From Trileptium ribeirensis (lineage: Eukaryota > Nematoda > Enoplea > Enoplida > Thoracostomopsidae): a DNA stretch of 64,000 bases. The notes under the pieces were generated by a model, which did no database searches, was not told the DNA's origin, and worked only from the letters and a program-made list of their open reading frames with translations. This document shows, piece by piece, positions 20,180 through 31,769 of this stretch. The translations under genes were made by a program, and so were the position numbers. Positions within the stretch are counted from its first letter, which is position 1. Each line of letters starts with the position of its first letter. The DNA lies in assembly GCA_030248225.1 (NCBI GenBank), contig JASANE010020188.1, forward strand, positions 1 to 64,000, given 5' to 3'.

Positions 20180-21010
20180 ACATCCCATTTTTGCGTCATG
20201 GCTGTCGATCTCGAGGCCGCGATCAGCTATTGTAACTTTGTACCGGTTATTGAACAGATTTGATTGCCGTTGTTGGCCAAAAGAGATATTGCTTTGCCAA
20301 TTTCGTTATCCTTGACTTTTCGGCTGACTCCAACGTGACTTGTTGAAGTCGCGAATTCGTTGGCATCTGCTGTACCATTTGGCCAGCGACCTCACTTTCG
20401 CTTATATGTGTGACAACGGTTGCTTTGATTACGTCGTTGCTATCGGTTGCCTTGGATCCGCTGTCGGTGATGATATGCATTTGTAAGCCGCGATGAAGGC
20501 TGTGCGTATTAACAGGTAACGGTGTTTGATCCAACTACAGCTGTCCGATCATATCGAACCATCCATGAACGTCGTTTCCGGAGAAATCGGGTAACTTGAT
20601 CGATTTCCACGTTTATGCGGCCGGAACTGGTGAGGTATCTGCTCGAGCGTTAATTTGACAGATTTTTGTTCTCTTGCTTGAGGGCTTCGCTGTCTAGGAG
20701 CTTTGCTGGCGCCATCGCGATATACTTGCTAGGCAGCGCCAGCAATCGTTCCAGTTCGTGTTTCGACATGCTGTTAAAATTAACTGGTCCTGGATTAAGT
20801 TCGACGTTTCCAGCGATGTTGTGAAAGACTCAGATATGTGCGGAGTCGGACAGTTTCCTTGCCCAGACGTCATACGATTGATCCAACGGCAGAGCCCCAA
20901 GGGTGTTGTCGTTGAGCGATTAGCGATCAACTGGGTGAACATAGTCGGGCACACCGGTTTCATGAGTTGCAATGCGACAACGGGATTGCTAAACGATTAA
21001 GTTGATCATC
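20180..21010 (-). pseudogene. Gypsy-2 Gag remnant with a 2A-like motif
   Basis: KSIKLPDFSGNDVHGWFDMI (about 20,545-20,605) is the P-FSG-D---W--- box near the start of gypsy capsid domains. Further 5' on the minus strand a frame reads DQSYDVWARKLSDSAHI, a TGA, VFHNIAGNVELNPGPVNFNS, then MSKHELERLLALPSKYIAMA and KLLDSEALKQENKNL. The GNVELNPGP block is one residue from the 2A ribosome-skipping core (D-V/I-E-x-N-P-G-P), with Asn for Asp. The sequence 20,247-20,534 reads on as open frame with HIITDSGSKATD. Stops and shifts show it is dead. Confidence 0.65.
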
Positions 21011-21619
21011 AATATATGACCCTTTTTATCGGTCGTAGTTTGTTGGAATCGGTTGTAGAAGTTGAATGACTGAATTCGTTGTTCGTACGTGTGCCGATTC
21101 TATCCGCTAGTCGTGTTAAGTTAGTTTCTGTTGAACCAGCGTGTGGTCACTGTACTCGTTGCCCATTTGCGAACCTGAATGAACCTTGCTATACCAGCGG
21201 TCGGCCGTTCTTTGTTGCGGTTGGTAACGTTGATAGTCTATTTGCCAACTTCTGGTTAAATACCCTTAGAACGATAACATTAAGAAGCACGGGTCGATTG
21301 CATGAAATTATCGATTGAATGTCGATTGAATTGTGATTTTATCTTGACTACCTGTGTCTTAGTGGCCACCACTTGCTGTAAGGATCAAGATGATATTATC
21401 AATCAACCAATAATCAATTTTCATTCAGTTTTTAAATCTTCAATTAAGCTTCTTTTTGTCAGCGATTGCGTTGAGCGATTTGATCACGGCGGGCGATGCA
21501 TAACGTTTGCGTTGATTCAAATCAGGTAGGGTTCATCACTTTGCAGAATCGCTGTGGTCGCGTGTAGATTAAGCTTGGCAGCAAACCCGCAAAGCAATGT
21601 TTATCTAAAACATTCATGC
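21011..21619. other. Upstream of gypsy-2 gag, unassigned
   Basis: Minus-strand frames such as RYQPQQRTADRWYSKVHSGS look protein-like, but no CCHC knuckle or other motif was found. May be leader or more gag. Confidence 0.35.
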
Positions 21620-21935
21620 TTACGCTCCTAGGTTCAGGGGAGTGCCGGGATCGGCGAGGGAATGTCATCTCAAGAGTAATTAGAGGCCCTGGGGGAAGTC
21701 CTCTCGGGAAAGTCATCGCGGACGGCGCTTAAAAAAGTTGATGACCCAGTTTCACACCAATTTCTGCCAATTTACGCCCTATTTTTGCCAATTTTGATAA
21801 AAGTTCTAAAATTTTCCCTGCGTCTTCGGTGCGGGGTAGGAGGTGTGGAATCTTAGGGGAAGGGGAGTAGACCGTAACTTCGAGGGAGGTGGTGGGGATC
21901 GAGGCCTCAGTGGGAAGGTAGCGTCATGAACCCTA
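21620..21935 (+). repeat. GC/AT-striped dispersed repeat, copy 1
   Basis: Three-part structure: a GC-rich left (GCTCCTAGGTTCAGGGGAG .. GTCATCTCA .. GGCCCTGGGGG), an AT-rich core with TTTTGCCAATTT and TTACGCCCTATTTT, and a GC-rich right ending in GGAAGGTAGCGTCATGA. Collinear copies are at 25,980 and 61,650, and a partial one at 38,800. No ORF of note; not recognised as a known family. Confidence 0.65.
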
Positions 21936-23009
21936 TGTATATTAAATAAAACGAAATAAAACAAAGCACTGGAGAGCGTCAGCCCTTTTATTGAACAACT
22001 CTGTTGCATTGCCTACTGGAGGCGGCACCACCTAACGAGAACATGGCTAATCTAAATGACACTAAACGTACTCAATTGCGCGAACTAATCTTGAACCAGC
22101 TTATATTGGTCTAATCGTCACGAATATGCCAATCCGCGTCGATCTTGATTTACATAAAATCAACATTGATTTAGTGCGATCAATATTTTCAGTCACAACA
22201 AAATAACATCAAGTTTTGTTTCAGTCGGGTAGTGGATTTTTTTGTATTTGAAAAAATATAGGAATCTGATAAGCAATCAAGGATAAAATATTTGATGTTA
22301 ACTTTGTGCCAAGTTCACAACATTCGTATATCCATCGCATCCATGCGCCATTTGCCAATAACAACTTGAATATCTTAGCAAAATAAATGACTACCTAATA
22401 GACTAATCATTTAATTAATTGTTTGAATAATAAAAACTTGTACGCACATTTGTAGATTATTGATCGTAGACCAGATATATATCTAGAAAACATCTACAAA
22501 ACAGTTCCCATAATATTCAAGTAGAAGCTGTCATCTTAAAATCCGATCTAAAAAATGCTTCCAAGTGGATTAAATATTACTGAAACTATATACAGATGTC
22601 CAGCACTAGTCGTGCGCTAAGACCCCATAAAAATGCAATTGTAGTTCGGCCGTGATGCTTTATCAAGCAGTTGCTTCTATGTGATTATTAGCAGACGGTG
22701 AAAAGAGAATATTGAAGACCAATTAAAAATACTGAAAGGCATTACCTATTAAATCTTAGCCTTGAACATTCGAGCCAGTACAATGTTGTCATTACATTAA
22801 AGTTCTACAAACTTCTATGATTATAAGTTTATGCCAACCAATGATACAATGCTCTGGAGACCTCTGCATACTGGAAGTTTGCCGATGCTAGTGCTGCAGT
22901 AACTTTGGAAATTGAGTTACACCGCCTGAACCGGAGTGCCGCTGTGCAAGATACCAAGATCGACTTTGTGATATCGATGGGAGTACGAAAAAAACTATTC
23001 ATAAATCGA
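21936..23009. other. Mostly empty; one possible coding scrap at 22,860-22,985
   Basis: AT-rich up to 22,850. Then a frame of about 40 codons after a TGA reads SAYWKFADASAAVTLEIELH and RLNRSAAVQDTKIDFVISM. It looks protein-derived but I do not recognise it; it ends where the TTTCGTCGAA element starts. Confidence 0.35.
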
Positions 23010-23925
23010 TTATGTGCCGTTTCGTCGAATGTGTCGTTTAGTCGAAATCTGGTGCCGTTTCGTCGAAATTTCGACATTCCTGTTTCGTCGAAAATTAAAA
23101 TTTTGACATTCCTGTTTCGTCGAAAATTAAAATTTTGACATTCCTGTTTCGTCGAAAATTAAAATTTTGACATTCCTGTTTCGTCGCAGACGACAAGCAT
23201 CGTGCCGACGGCAGACATTATGCCGAAAACGACAAGCGTCTGAACGAAGAAAAAAGGCTTTTCAATTCCTTTTATGCCACTGGATGCTTTAGTCGTGACG
23301 TTCTTATCAGTAATATTTCTGAATATTTGACTCGCTGCAGTTATCTTCTAGGGCTGGCTAAGTAGGCCTTATTTAGTATAGATAGAGCTAAAATCGTATT
23401 CGTGATGTAGACAGGAGATGGACGGGTTTTAGAATCTATTGCTGTGTGGAATCCTCCCTGGCCATTTCTTAACCGAGTTTGCCTAAAGTCTAGGTTCTAG
23501 GTTCGAAGTTGTATTCAAACTTTCAAGCTAAGTTTTTTCTTGTTTTTATTGTCATTATTATTACTATTATTGACAGTATCGATGTGTATCAAAAGTAAAG
23601 CTAAAAAAAATTTACACATGCTTCAAAAGTTTATATGTGATATAAATTCGATATAAGCTTGAGAAACATGGGTGATTTTCGGCTTTCTACATTGGAGAAT
23701 TATCTACTGCATTTTCGACGTAACGGCACCATCACTACTCCAGTTTTCGACCAAACGGCACCGACACAATTCTGTCTTTCGACGAAACGACACCGACACA
23801 ATTCTGTCTTTCGACGAAACGGCACAGCTGTAATAAATTCGACGAATCGGACCTATAATTCGACGAAACGGTATCTATTGGGATGATGGTGGTCATTATT
23901 TTCGACGAAACGAAACTCACCCCAT
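23010..23925. mobile_element. Foldback element built on TTTCGTCGAA repeats
   Basis: The left arm (about 23,012-23,190) carries GTTTCGTCGAA at least seven times. The right arm (about 23,700-23,925) carries the complement TTCGACGAAAC at least six times, so the arms are inverted relative to each other around a ~500-bp AT-rich centre. Recurrent longer words are GTGCCGTTTCGTCGAA and its complement. No transposase. The apparent ORF at 23,659 only translates the repeat. Confidence 0.7.
23073..23186. repeat. 32-bp tandem repeat, 3.6 copies
   Basis: The unit GACATTCCTGTTTCGTCGAA plus AATTAAAATTTT is repeated almost without change inside the left arm of the foldback element, which suggests recent expansion by slippage. 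Confidence 0.95.
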
Positions 23926-25449
23926 AAATCTACTTTTAACTATATTGGCACGATAATATTTGACTTTGAATATTGTCCTCAGCGACTTGTAGTAACATTT
24001 TCATGAATAAAGCAATTTTTAAACAAGGCGTCCCAGATACAAGATATAAAGTATATATTTATATTTTGCTCCAAATCGTAGCAGTTTCAAAATCTATTCA
24101 TCCTTGCGACCCTCTAAATCGTACAAAAGCGACGATGGTGAAAATTTATGTAATATTTCTACAAATTTCATGGAAACCACTAATAACTGTCAGCCGAGCG
24201 AGCGAAACATGTTTCAAACTTGGCATGCAAAAATAGCAAAACACTATTTTTTATTTATTTTTTATTACAATTTTTTTGTTTAAACGCACAGCGCATTGTC
24301 AAGCCACGGGGTATTAACTATCTGAAGTCAAGGAGCAAGTTACTTTATATATAGTTCATTTAGAGCACGAGATGAAATTCGATAGTAAATTTGTAGTTTT
24401 TATATAAACTATGCAAATACGTTTAGCGCACACTATTTCCAAAAATTGTGAAAGAGGAAGCGGCTGTTGCCCCAGTTGTTCAACCAATGACCAATGTGCA
24501 AGTTGATTTATAATTTACGTCGAAGTTTATGGAGTTTGCAATAATTAGCCAAAACAATACAAATTTCTTATTGGCAACAAAAACCTTGAAATGACAAATT
24601 TTTTGCATGCATCATTTGTTTATTTGCGCATTATTTGCCTTGACAAACTTAAAAAAAGTCACATTTGTCATTTTAATGGAATTGCAAAATATGTTCCGGT
24701 GTACGAGGTTTGGCATGTAATTTTTTCCAACCAGACAAAATATAGTGAACGTTTAAACTAAGTTTTTTCTAATATTATTCTGTTTTGGCACACTAATTAT
24801 TTGCGACTACATCTAATATATTTGTTTACTGCAAGATATTATCTTTTTGATGCCCGAATTAATTTGCGTATCTTTCAATCTTTGACAAACTCTATACGGT
24901 GGCTTGTACTGAACTCGGGTTATACTGGCGAAAGATATGTACACGACCCACTGAGCTCTCTAGGAGCTATTGTTTGATTTATTAAGGACCTCGCAAAGCG
25001 AACGAAAAATAATGCACGTGCAAACGCACGCCATGCGACAAACTCAGTTGACACAACACTTCATAGCGTGCGCTGAAGTCATTAGGACTCTGAGGGTACG
25101 AAAGAGTTAAACCAATTCATGTGCATTTCTTATTGCTTAATAACAACGACTAAATATCGTTCAAGAAACCCCAAATCTTCATAAATATCTTTAGCACCAT
25201 AGTAAAGACCTATTCTAGATTTCCTTTGGTTTCAACGCTAATAAGAGAAATAATCTTCTGGAAGCTTTTATACCATACGCGCTATCAATTCCGAAAATTT
25301 TTTGACTTGTTAGAGTAATATATTGAGTTTGCAATTGCAAAGTACCATTGCAAACTTTACTATTATCGAATTATGCTTCAAGTTTTACCTAAATGAAGTA
25401 AAACTTAACTGGTTGTGACAGTGATTGCCACTTTATTCATACTTTTGCA
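23926..25449. other. No gene seen
   Basis: AT-rich, with short open frames only and no motif or repeat recognised. Confidence 0.5.
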
Positions 25450-25923
25450 TGAGTCCACTTTAGGTGCGTACACCTGGACTATTATTTTGTCGGGTCAATT
25501 CACGATCGTAAAAGCGAAGAAGACGGACAAATCAAGAATTTTTTACCTTATGTGCGCGCGCACAATTTGCGATGTTGCGATGTGTAGGCGCCTTCGCGGT
25601 CACTATTTTGCGATTTAGGATCGCATTTTGCTGAAGGCGTACAAAAAATGCTATTACCAATTGAGTTTTTTTTGTATGCTAAAAATCCACATACAGATCG
25701 CGAACATTGCTGTCTGATACAGAATGCCATTTGATGAACGCGGACAAGCGTTCGAAATTGACAAATGTGCGCAAACGCAGATTCCATTCGAACATGACAG
25801 AACATATGTTGGCGTTCACAAAAATGCGAATACCACTAGCAAACATTGGAACGCAATTAGATCATGAACATTCATGATATATAAATAACAACAACTTATG
25901 TGTTCGCACCTAAAGTGGACTCA
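25450..25923. mobile_element. MITE family C, complete copy (474 bp)
   Basis: The ends TGAGTCCACTTTAGGTGCG and the reverse complement (25,905-25,923) form ~19-bp terminal inverted repeats. The interior to about 25,790 aligns with the minus-strand sequence 63,931-63,600. The target duplication is unclear (CA on both sides at most). Open frames within it are repeat-derived. Confidence 0.75.
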
Positions 25924-25979
25924 CACATTTGTGTTCTACGTCGAGTCCTGTAAAATATACCATAATGCATACATTGTGA

Positions 25980-26220
25980 AGCTCCGAGGTCCCAGGGGTA
26001 GCCGGGGAAGCGGGGGTCATCTCAGGTGGTAGAGGCACTAGGAGGTTTCGTCAGGGTGGTGGTGATAAAAGGTGACGACCCCAATGGCACCGTCATTTTA
26101 GCTAATCTCATTTCAATTTTTGCCAATTTAGCCCTATTTTACAGAAATTTTCCGACCGCGGGGGGAGGGGGGAGATAGGTGCCGAGCCTCGGGGGTTAGG
26201 CTGGTACCCTCATGGGGAAT
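25980..26220 (+). repeat. GC/AT-striped dispersed repeat, copy 2
   Basis: GCTCCGAGGTCCCAGGGG .. GTCATCTCAGG on the left, the core CAATTTTTGCCAATTTAGCC, and a GC-rich right end GGCTGGTACCCTCATGGGGA. Collinear with copies at 21,620 and 61,650. Confidence 0.7.
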
Positions 26221-26296
26221 AAGCAAGGCCATGGCCTGCTTCGGCTTGTATGTTCTAATGATAACGTCTCACCAAGGGTTCATGATGAACCCTTGG
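26221..26296. repeat. Two adjacent palindromes
   Basis: AAGCAAGGCCATGGCCTGCT (from 26,221) is a near-perfect palindrome around CCATGG. CCAAGGGTTCAT (26,272-26,283) and ATGAACCCTTGG (26,285-26,296) form a perfect 12-bp stem around one base. They follow directly on the dispersed repeat. Confidence 0.85.
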
Positions 26297-26958
26297 TCTG
26301 AGCAACTAGGTCGCCTTCTAGATAAGACCCGCCCAATGTTAAAAATATATCTATTAGGAGACCGATTTTTATACAGGAACATTATCATGAAAGAGGCATT
26401 CGAAAACACCAAACCTACAACTGTGCAAAAGTAGTGGTAAATACCAATACGCTTTCGTCGCATGAAAGTTTTATAATTTAGGTTATGGCATAAACAATAT
26501 GAGTGCAAATTTAACAAAGTAAACATCTGCGTTTATGAAGAACTGGTTTCAAGCTTGTGCAGTAACCGCTATTGGTCTTGTGTTCAAGTCCCTATCTGAT
26601 GTAGCGTTATTCAATTTTTTCTAACAGATTTATAATAAACAATACACGTAATACGTGGAAACGTACTAAACCACACGAATCCAAATGCTGGAAGCTTAAT
26701 GGCTTCGTGGAGCATCTAGCATGTTTTAGTAAAATATATTCTTATGTGCATAACATATATACGTATGAATGAAGTTGAAATGTTGCCGGAACAGTCGAAT
26801 TCCTTACCTGGTTAACTTCATCGATCTGAACAGGTTCTAAAAGTGACTATTGGTTCATTTCAGTATAGTAAACGATTTAAAAGTACATTTCGGCATAACA
26901 ATTTTTTTGCAGAAATCCTTGCTCATACGCCCTCCTTAGCTGTATACTTGCTTTCTAT
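26297..26958. other. No gene seen
   Basis: AT-rich. Short open frames only. Confidence 0.5.
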
Positions 26959-27344
26959 TTAAGGAACAGTATAAAACGTGAACATATAAAACAGCTGTGC
27001 GAGTTGTAAATTTTTTGTTTTGAAAAAAGCACTAATACCAAGCTCGTAAACAGAGCAACTAAGCAGGTAGGACTGGACGTATTTCAAAGGAGGGCTAATT
27101 TGGTTGTGGAATGGATGTATTAGTATATCTCCATTACAATTGCAAAGGTGGCTCAAGCTGCACCAGCGATGCTGAGGCCCCCTCTTTCTCTTCGTACCTA
27201 GCGGTCCGATTAATACTCTGCAGAAATCTTGCCTAGTGATTGCTGCTGCGACCTTCTTGAATCTACCATTATTTATAATCTGCATTATGTATTTCATTTC
27301 CATTGTAAAACTATGTTCTATGTTGCCCAGTGTAACTAACAATT
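26959..27344 (-). CDS. Putative terminal exon of an unknown gene
   Basis: The minus-strand acceptor CTAGCTTCTCAG ends at 27,345. From there a frame stays open for 128 codons to TAA at 26,959: ELLVTLGNIEHSFTMEMKYI, GRFKKVAAAITRQDFCRV, GTKRKRGPQHRWCSLSHLCN, ending FYMFTFYTVP. Composition is coding-like, with a basic patch and several Cys/His, but I recognise no family. Upstream exons on the minus strand were not found, and no AATAAA lies close behind. It could also be a relic of an unrecognised repeat. Confidence 0.4.
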
Positions 27345-28879
27345 CTGAGAAGCTAGAGAGACATTTCAGTTTTAACCGAATCTATTAGGTATACAAAGAT
27401 AAAAAGTTAATATTTAGGTTCTACGTTAGAGTCAAATATATACCGATTACATTCGGAAATTACTTTTTACTTTAATTTTCGACTTCCGGTGTTAAAAATT
27501 TTGGACATGCTAAAACAAAGGTTTTTACCTAGAAATTTCTCGCAGTTTTCATAATTATTGCTTTCATTTTTTGTCATGTTGATTATTTATAACATGTATT
27601 GAAATTTCATGGCATAGAGTATGACCGTCATTGGTGGAGTATATATTTTCAAGACTCACATTTTACATTCTTGTCACGAAAGTAAATTTCACCCGGTATG
27701 ATTGCATCACATTTTCGGTCACAGGAATGTTGCCTGTTACCTCAATCTATCAGGTCAAAAGTGAACTTATTGGTTTGTTGACAGTGGGCAATAATTAGCT
27801 TTAATCTCATTAGTAGGTCAAAATTTTACTAAATGTAGCGAGAGCTTTGACATGCTTGAATTTCTAGTTTAACATCTCAAGCATCGACATATCTTGGATA
27901 TCAGTGGTCGTATCTGGAACAAAACAGAATTGAGAACATCGGGTTTGAAAATATGTAAAATCAAAAATTCGTATTGGCCAAGGTCAGAGAATTTGGCAGT
28001 TTCTCTAGGCAACCGGCTGATGTTGCAAATGGATGTAACGGAAGGACTTAAACATTGTCTGATCTTCAGCGTGGCTCAAATTTTTAAATGAAATATATAT
28101 TATTTAAATAAATTATTTAATTAATTATAAGTAATTAAAAGGAATAATTTTGAGTTTGAAAAATTATTTATTAAATGGCATTTAAACCCTAGACTTAGAA
28201 AAACTGTTTTCAGAATCAGTCCGTTTGAATTAAAGAACGCGGTTTATTTTGTATGATACGATAGAGATTTCATCATTGCCTAGTATTGTTTGCAAGAGTC
28301 CCTGAAAACGTTTTATAGATGAGACCTTTGTGTTTGAAAATATATTTAAAATTATTGGCAAACTTCTCTAACTCTATGTTTACTGCACGCCGGGATAAGC
28401 TATGTATCCAGCAATAACAGAGATTACTTTAAATAGATAATAAGCTCATACTTCGCCAATTTCTATTGTTACAATTTTGGCATTTATATTAAATTTCAAC
28501 ACAAACACTGCACACTACGCCGCATTAATTCACTATCATCCAACAAATAATTGAATTTTCAGCAAATGCAGTAGGTACACAGCAAACGTCCATTGCTTTG
28601 GTATGTTTTACAACCACAACGACTAAACGAAGTCTCAACTTGATCTTGATATAGCTGCCAATATACGCTACCCCAATGTACAGTTCTTCAATCAACGCTA
28701 TTTTTGTAGCACATTAACGAGTTAATAAAAGTTGTGGATATTATACTAACTTTTGTATAAAAGGTGTCGCTGATAATATTAAGTTTTTTATAAGGTGCTC
28801 AAAATCAAACGAAACGATTCACCAATACCATGCAATAAGTTCTTTTGGGCATTAAGCAATGAGTTGTGAAATGGCAGCT
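27345..28879. other. No gene seen
   Basis: AT-rich. A 65-codon frame at 27,894-28,091 has no splice sites or motif that would support it. Confidence 0.5.
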
Positions 28880-29360
28880 CTCTACTTCAGTTCCGAAATA
28901 CATGGCTCTACATATAAGCGAAAACCAATGTTTCTCTCATACTCTATTCGACAAGTTTATATCCAAAAGGGATTGTTGTAAAGATTTAGCTGTTTCCGAA
29001 ACACCAAATCTACGGTTTAAAATTTACTGCAGGCATATAAGTAAAAAGGCTTACAGTTTTACTAATCTGTTTTGTTGCATTTTATCTAGTGATATCAATG
29101 GGTTTTTCGTGCTTACTTAATTTATGTGGGGTATGTTTCTTAGTACGCTAGCGCAGTGTAGTGACCTATATACCTATATGCTGCAGGGATATTCATTTAC
29201 TTCAGCTAATACAAAGAAAATATGACAGACATGCAAATTCTCGTGCAGGATTAAGTCCTGCATCTTATAAACAACGTTCGTACCATTTTAATAGAGAACC
29301 ACTTGAAAAACGAAGGTTGCATCTTGACCTTATGACAATTTTCAAATACTTTAAAAAATG
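28880..29360 (+). pseudogene. LINE reverse transcriptase C-terminal remnant
   Basis: KYMALHISENQCFSHTLFDK, RDCCKDLAVSETPNLRFKIY, CRHISKKAYSFTNLFCCILS, and after a shift DIHLLQLIQRKYDRHANSRA, SYKQRSYHFNREPLEKRRLH and DLMTIFKYFKK. This matches the run KDLGV-----LKF--H----KA----, then the lE-IQRk-TR box, then the Y--R----LE-RR---DL---FK end found after the RT of CR1/L2-like and related LINEs. The CAG before these blocks resembles splice acceptors, but the LINE reading explains the whole stretch. Ends with TGA at 29,358-29,360. Confidence 0.65.
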
Positions 29361-31680
29361 AATAATTCACGACTTCATAACAAGTTAAATTTGAAACGTA
29401 GTGAAGTTATTAATACGAGCGGCCACCAATCTAAGCTACTGAAAGTTAAGTAAATGATTGTGTTATGTTTAAGTAGTTGAAAGTAAATGATTGAGAGATT
29501 AATTGATTGGATTGATTGGACTGATTGACTTGCATATTACTTTCAAAGCCAATGTAGCATATGTACTATGATTGGATACTTTCTGGTAATATGCACTTAA
29601 ATACTTAATCTTAATTTCGAGGTTAAGATATCCGGCGAGCGAACTCGATACTCTAACCGCGCATAAAAGAACAATGCGACGCTTAATGGCTGAATTTCAC
29701 TGCTGTACTAATCTTATACATAGATTGCTAATTTTACGATCAGCTAATGGAGTTGGCCCTATCGAACTATCCTAACAATATTTAGATTATACATACTTCT
29801 ACACAAGCCTATATATTTGAAATTTTGAATTTTAAAGAACATTAATTTGCTTATTTGTTTGCACGTATTTTGTAAAGGTTATATCATGGATAGAATCCAT
29901 ACATAACACTGTTTTTATGTTATACAAAAATTTATAGTTTAAACAAAACAAATGCGCATACTCTGCTAAATTGTTGCTAGGTAAGTAATTTCACCATAAA
30001 TATAATTTCTATGAGGAAATAGCTCTTGTGAAAAGCGAACTTTTGAGCAGCAATTGTTATCCCGTGAATCAATTAACTCGACAGTATTATTAGCTATTAG
30101 CCACAGTCAGCAAGCTATATCATAATCAGCTTCGTATACATAACACTAGCACATCTGTTAAATACTTCAAAGTTCAGACTAACGCAGTAGCGGCGCCTAA
30201 ATTAATGTTTGATGCGACCTATGTTTTATAACCCAACGGTTAATCGAGCGACAAGTTTATTATTCCTCGTTAAGCTAATTTGTACTTCGAACAGTCATAA
30301 ACAAATTTTTGCCACTGCGGCGGACTGAGCTTTGGTCGTTTCTGCGAGAGCCATGTAAACTAGCCTTTACTGCTATCTGAGAGCTGTTGCTCGGCTTCTT
30401 AAGGAACTTCTTATCACGTTGAGGTTTACGCGCTGACAATAGTGTCAATGTAAGAACTAAAAGTTTAAAATTTTCTCTTCAGACAAACTTCCAAAGTTGA
30501 GTAAGTTTTGAAGGTGACAACTCAAATTTTTGCTACCAGGTTGCTTTAATACATCGGCCCTCATTTCGTATACTATAGCACAATCTGTTACACACTTCAG
30601 CTTTATGCAACAACAGCGGTTGAACACGGATAAGTATTTAAAGATAATTCTGAGTAGCTTTAAAACGTCGGTCATTATTTTGTATATTTAAATGTAGTAC
30701 ATCTGCGGCTGAACTAATATTCTTTGTGACCTAGGGATTTCAACCCAACGGTTAAAATTTCCTCTACGGATAAGATTTTTCGTAGAGTGAGTTTCAAGGT
30801 GGTAACTCAAATTTTGCTACCGAGTAAGACATCAAGTATAAGACCTCACGATATTTAATGCATCATTCACGTTACGATGGGTGCGATAGGGCGTCATTTT
30901 GTCACAGTGTGCCGCAGCGCTAAAGCCACGCTTGGCTAGCCGCGATTAACCAGCGTGACATTTTTGGGCCGAGTGAGACCCTACAAATATATTAGCTAAT
31001 ATCAAAGCGAGGTTTATAAATAGTCATAAGGGCCTGAATCGGCTCTAAAAGCCAGAAATATATGACGACAATGGAAAATCTCGAAAAAATGGAAATTGGT
31101 GTATACATGTGGTCATATATTCATAAAACAACCTTCCAGATACAATAGCATAATTTTTTTGTATAAAATAGCGTGTTCTAGCTACAAGAATTGCTTGTAA
31201 AAGGCGCTTAAACAAAAATTTTGAAAATATAGTATAATGAAGATATTTAAGTATTTATTTTTCCTGAATTTATGCGTCTTGCTTTAAGTACTACTAATCT
31301 TGCCTTTTTGGGTCTAGAGCTAAATAGGTTCCCCGTAACATAATCTGGCAAACTGAATATAATAAATGTTCTTTCAGTAGTCCGTCCCGGCTATCAAACC
31401 TGACACATAACCGCTCCTGGCTCGTACAAACATATTAGCACAGCTTAGCTATTTGTTTTATTTATAAAGGACAGGATGTGGCTGTGAGTTTTTGTCACGA
31501 GCCGGAATTGGCTCTGTGATAGAATTGGGCACTAGGTGCACACATCCTAAGGTAAATGATGCACAATGTTTGCTATAGTGTACGGAACCAATGACTCAAA
31601 TTACCCTAATATTATACCGATATTTTGGAGAGAGACAAACCGATATATGTTTGTAAAATGAAGCACATTGAGTTATTTAG
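29361..31680. other. No gene seen; partly degenerate repeats
   Basis: Contains a short GATT-rich simple repeat (29,480-29,530) and a degenerate direct repeat pair: GGTGACAACTCAAATTTTTG at 30,510 and GGTGGTAACTCAAATTTTGC at 30,798, each preceded by a TTTTCAAGG-like word. A 72-codon minus frame over the first copy (30,457-30,675) starts at ATG but has no recognised domain. Confidence 0.45.
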
Positions 31681-31727
31681 TTCAGTGTTTAGCAGTGGTG
31701 CAACACTCCGAGGTAGTGCAACACTCG

Positions 31728-31769
31728 CTTTTCGAGAAAAGGAGGCCGGCCGCCGTAAGGCGGCCTTTT
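31728..31769 (+). repeat. Tandem hairpins, second one terminator-like
   Basis: CTTTTC-GA-GAAAAG (31,728-31,741) is followed by GGCCGCC-GTAA-GGCGGCC (31,748-31,765) and TTTT. Upstream lies a direct repeat GTGGTGCAACACTC/GTAGTGCAACACTC. The shape equals a bacterial intrinsic terminator, but it stands alone here, with no bacterial gene beside it. Confidence 0.8.

Larger units (their letters stand above)
17170..21010 (-). mobile_element. Degenerate Ty3/gypsy retrotransposon on the minus strand (gypsy-2)
   Basis: Reading right to left, gag, protease, RT, RNase H and integrase follow in Ty3/gypsy order, all with stops and shifts. Several motifs differ from gypsy-1 (DSG against DAR in protease; a longer YIDDDIV), so these are different elements and not fragments of one. 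Confidence 0.85.

Noticed and set aside
23073..23186. CRISPR array
   Set aside because: Tandem units without unique spacers; host is eukaryotic.
23659..23886. ORF with repeated FRRNGT
   Set aside because: Repeat-derived, from the TTCGACGAAAC words of the foldback element.
28894..29011. Internal exon with acceptor CTCTACTTCAG and donor CG|GTTTAA
   Set aside because: The peptide continues as a LINE RT C-terminus over the supposed donor and to 29,360, which explains the whole stretch better.
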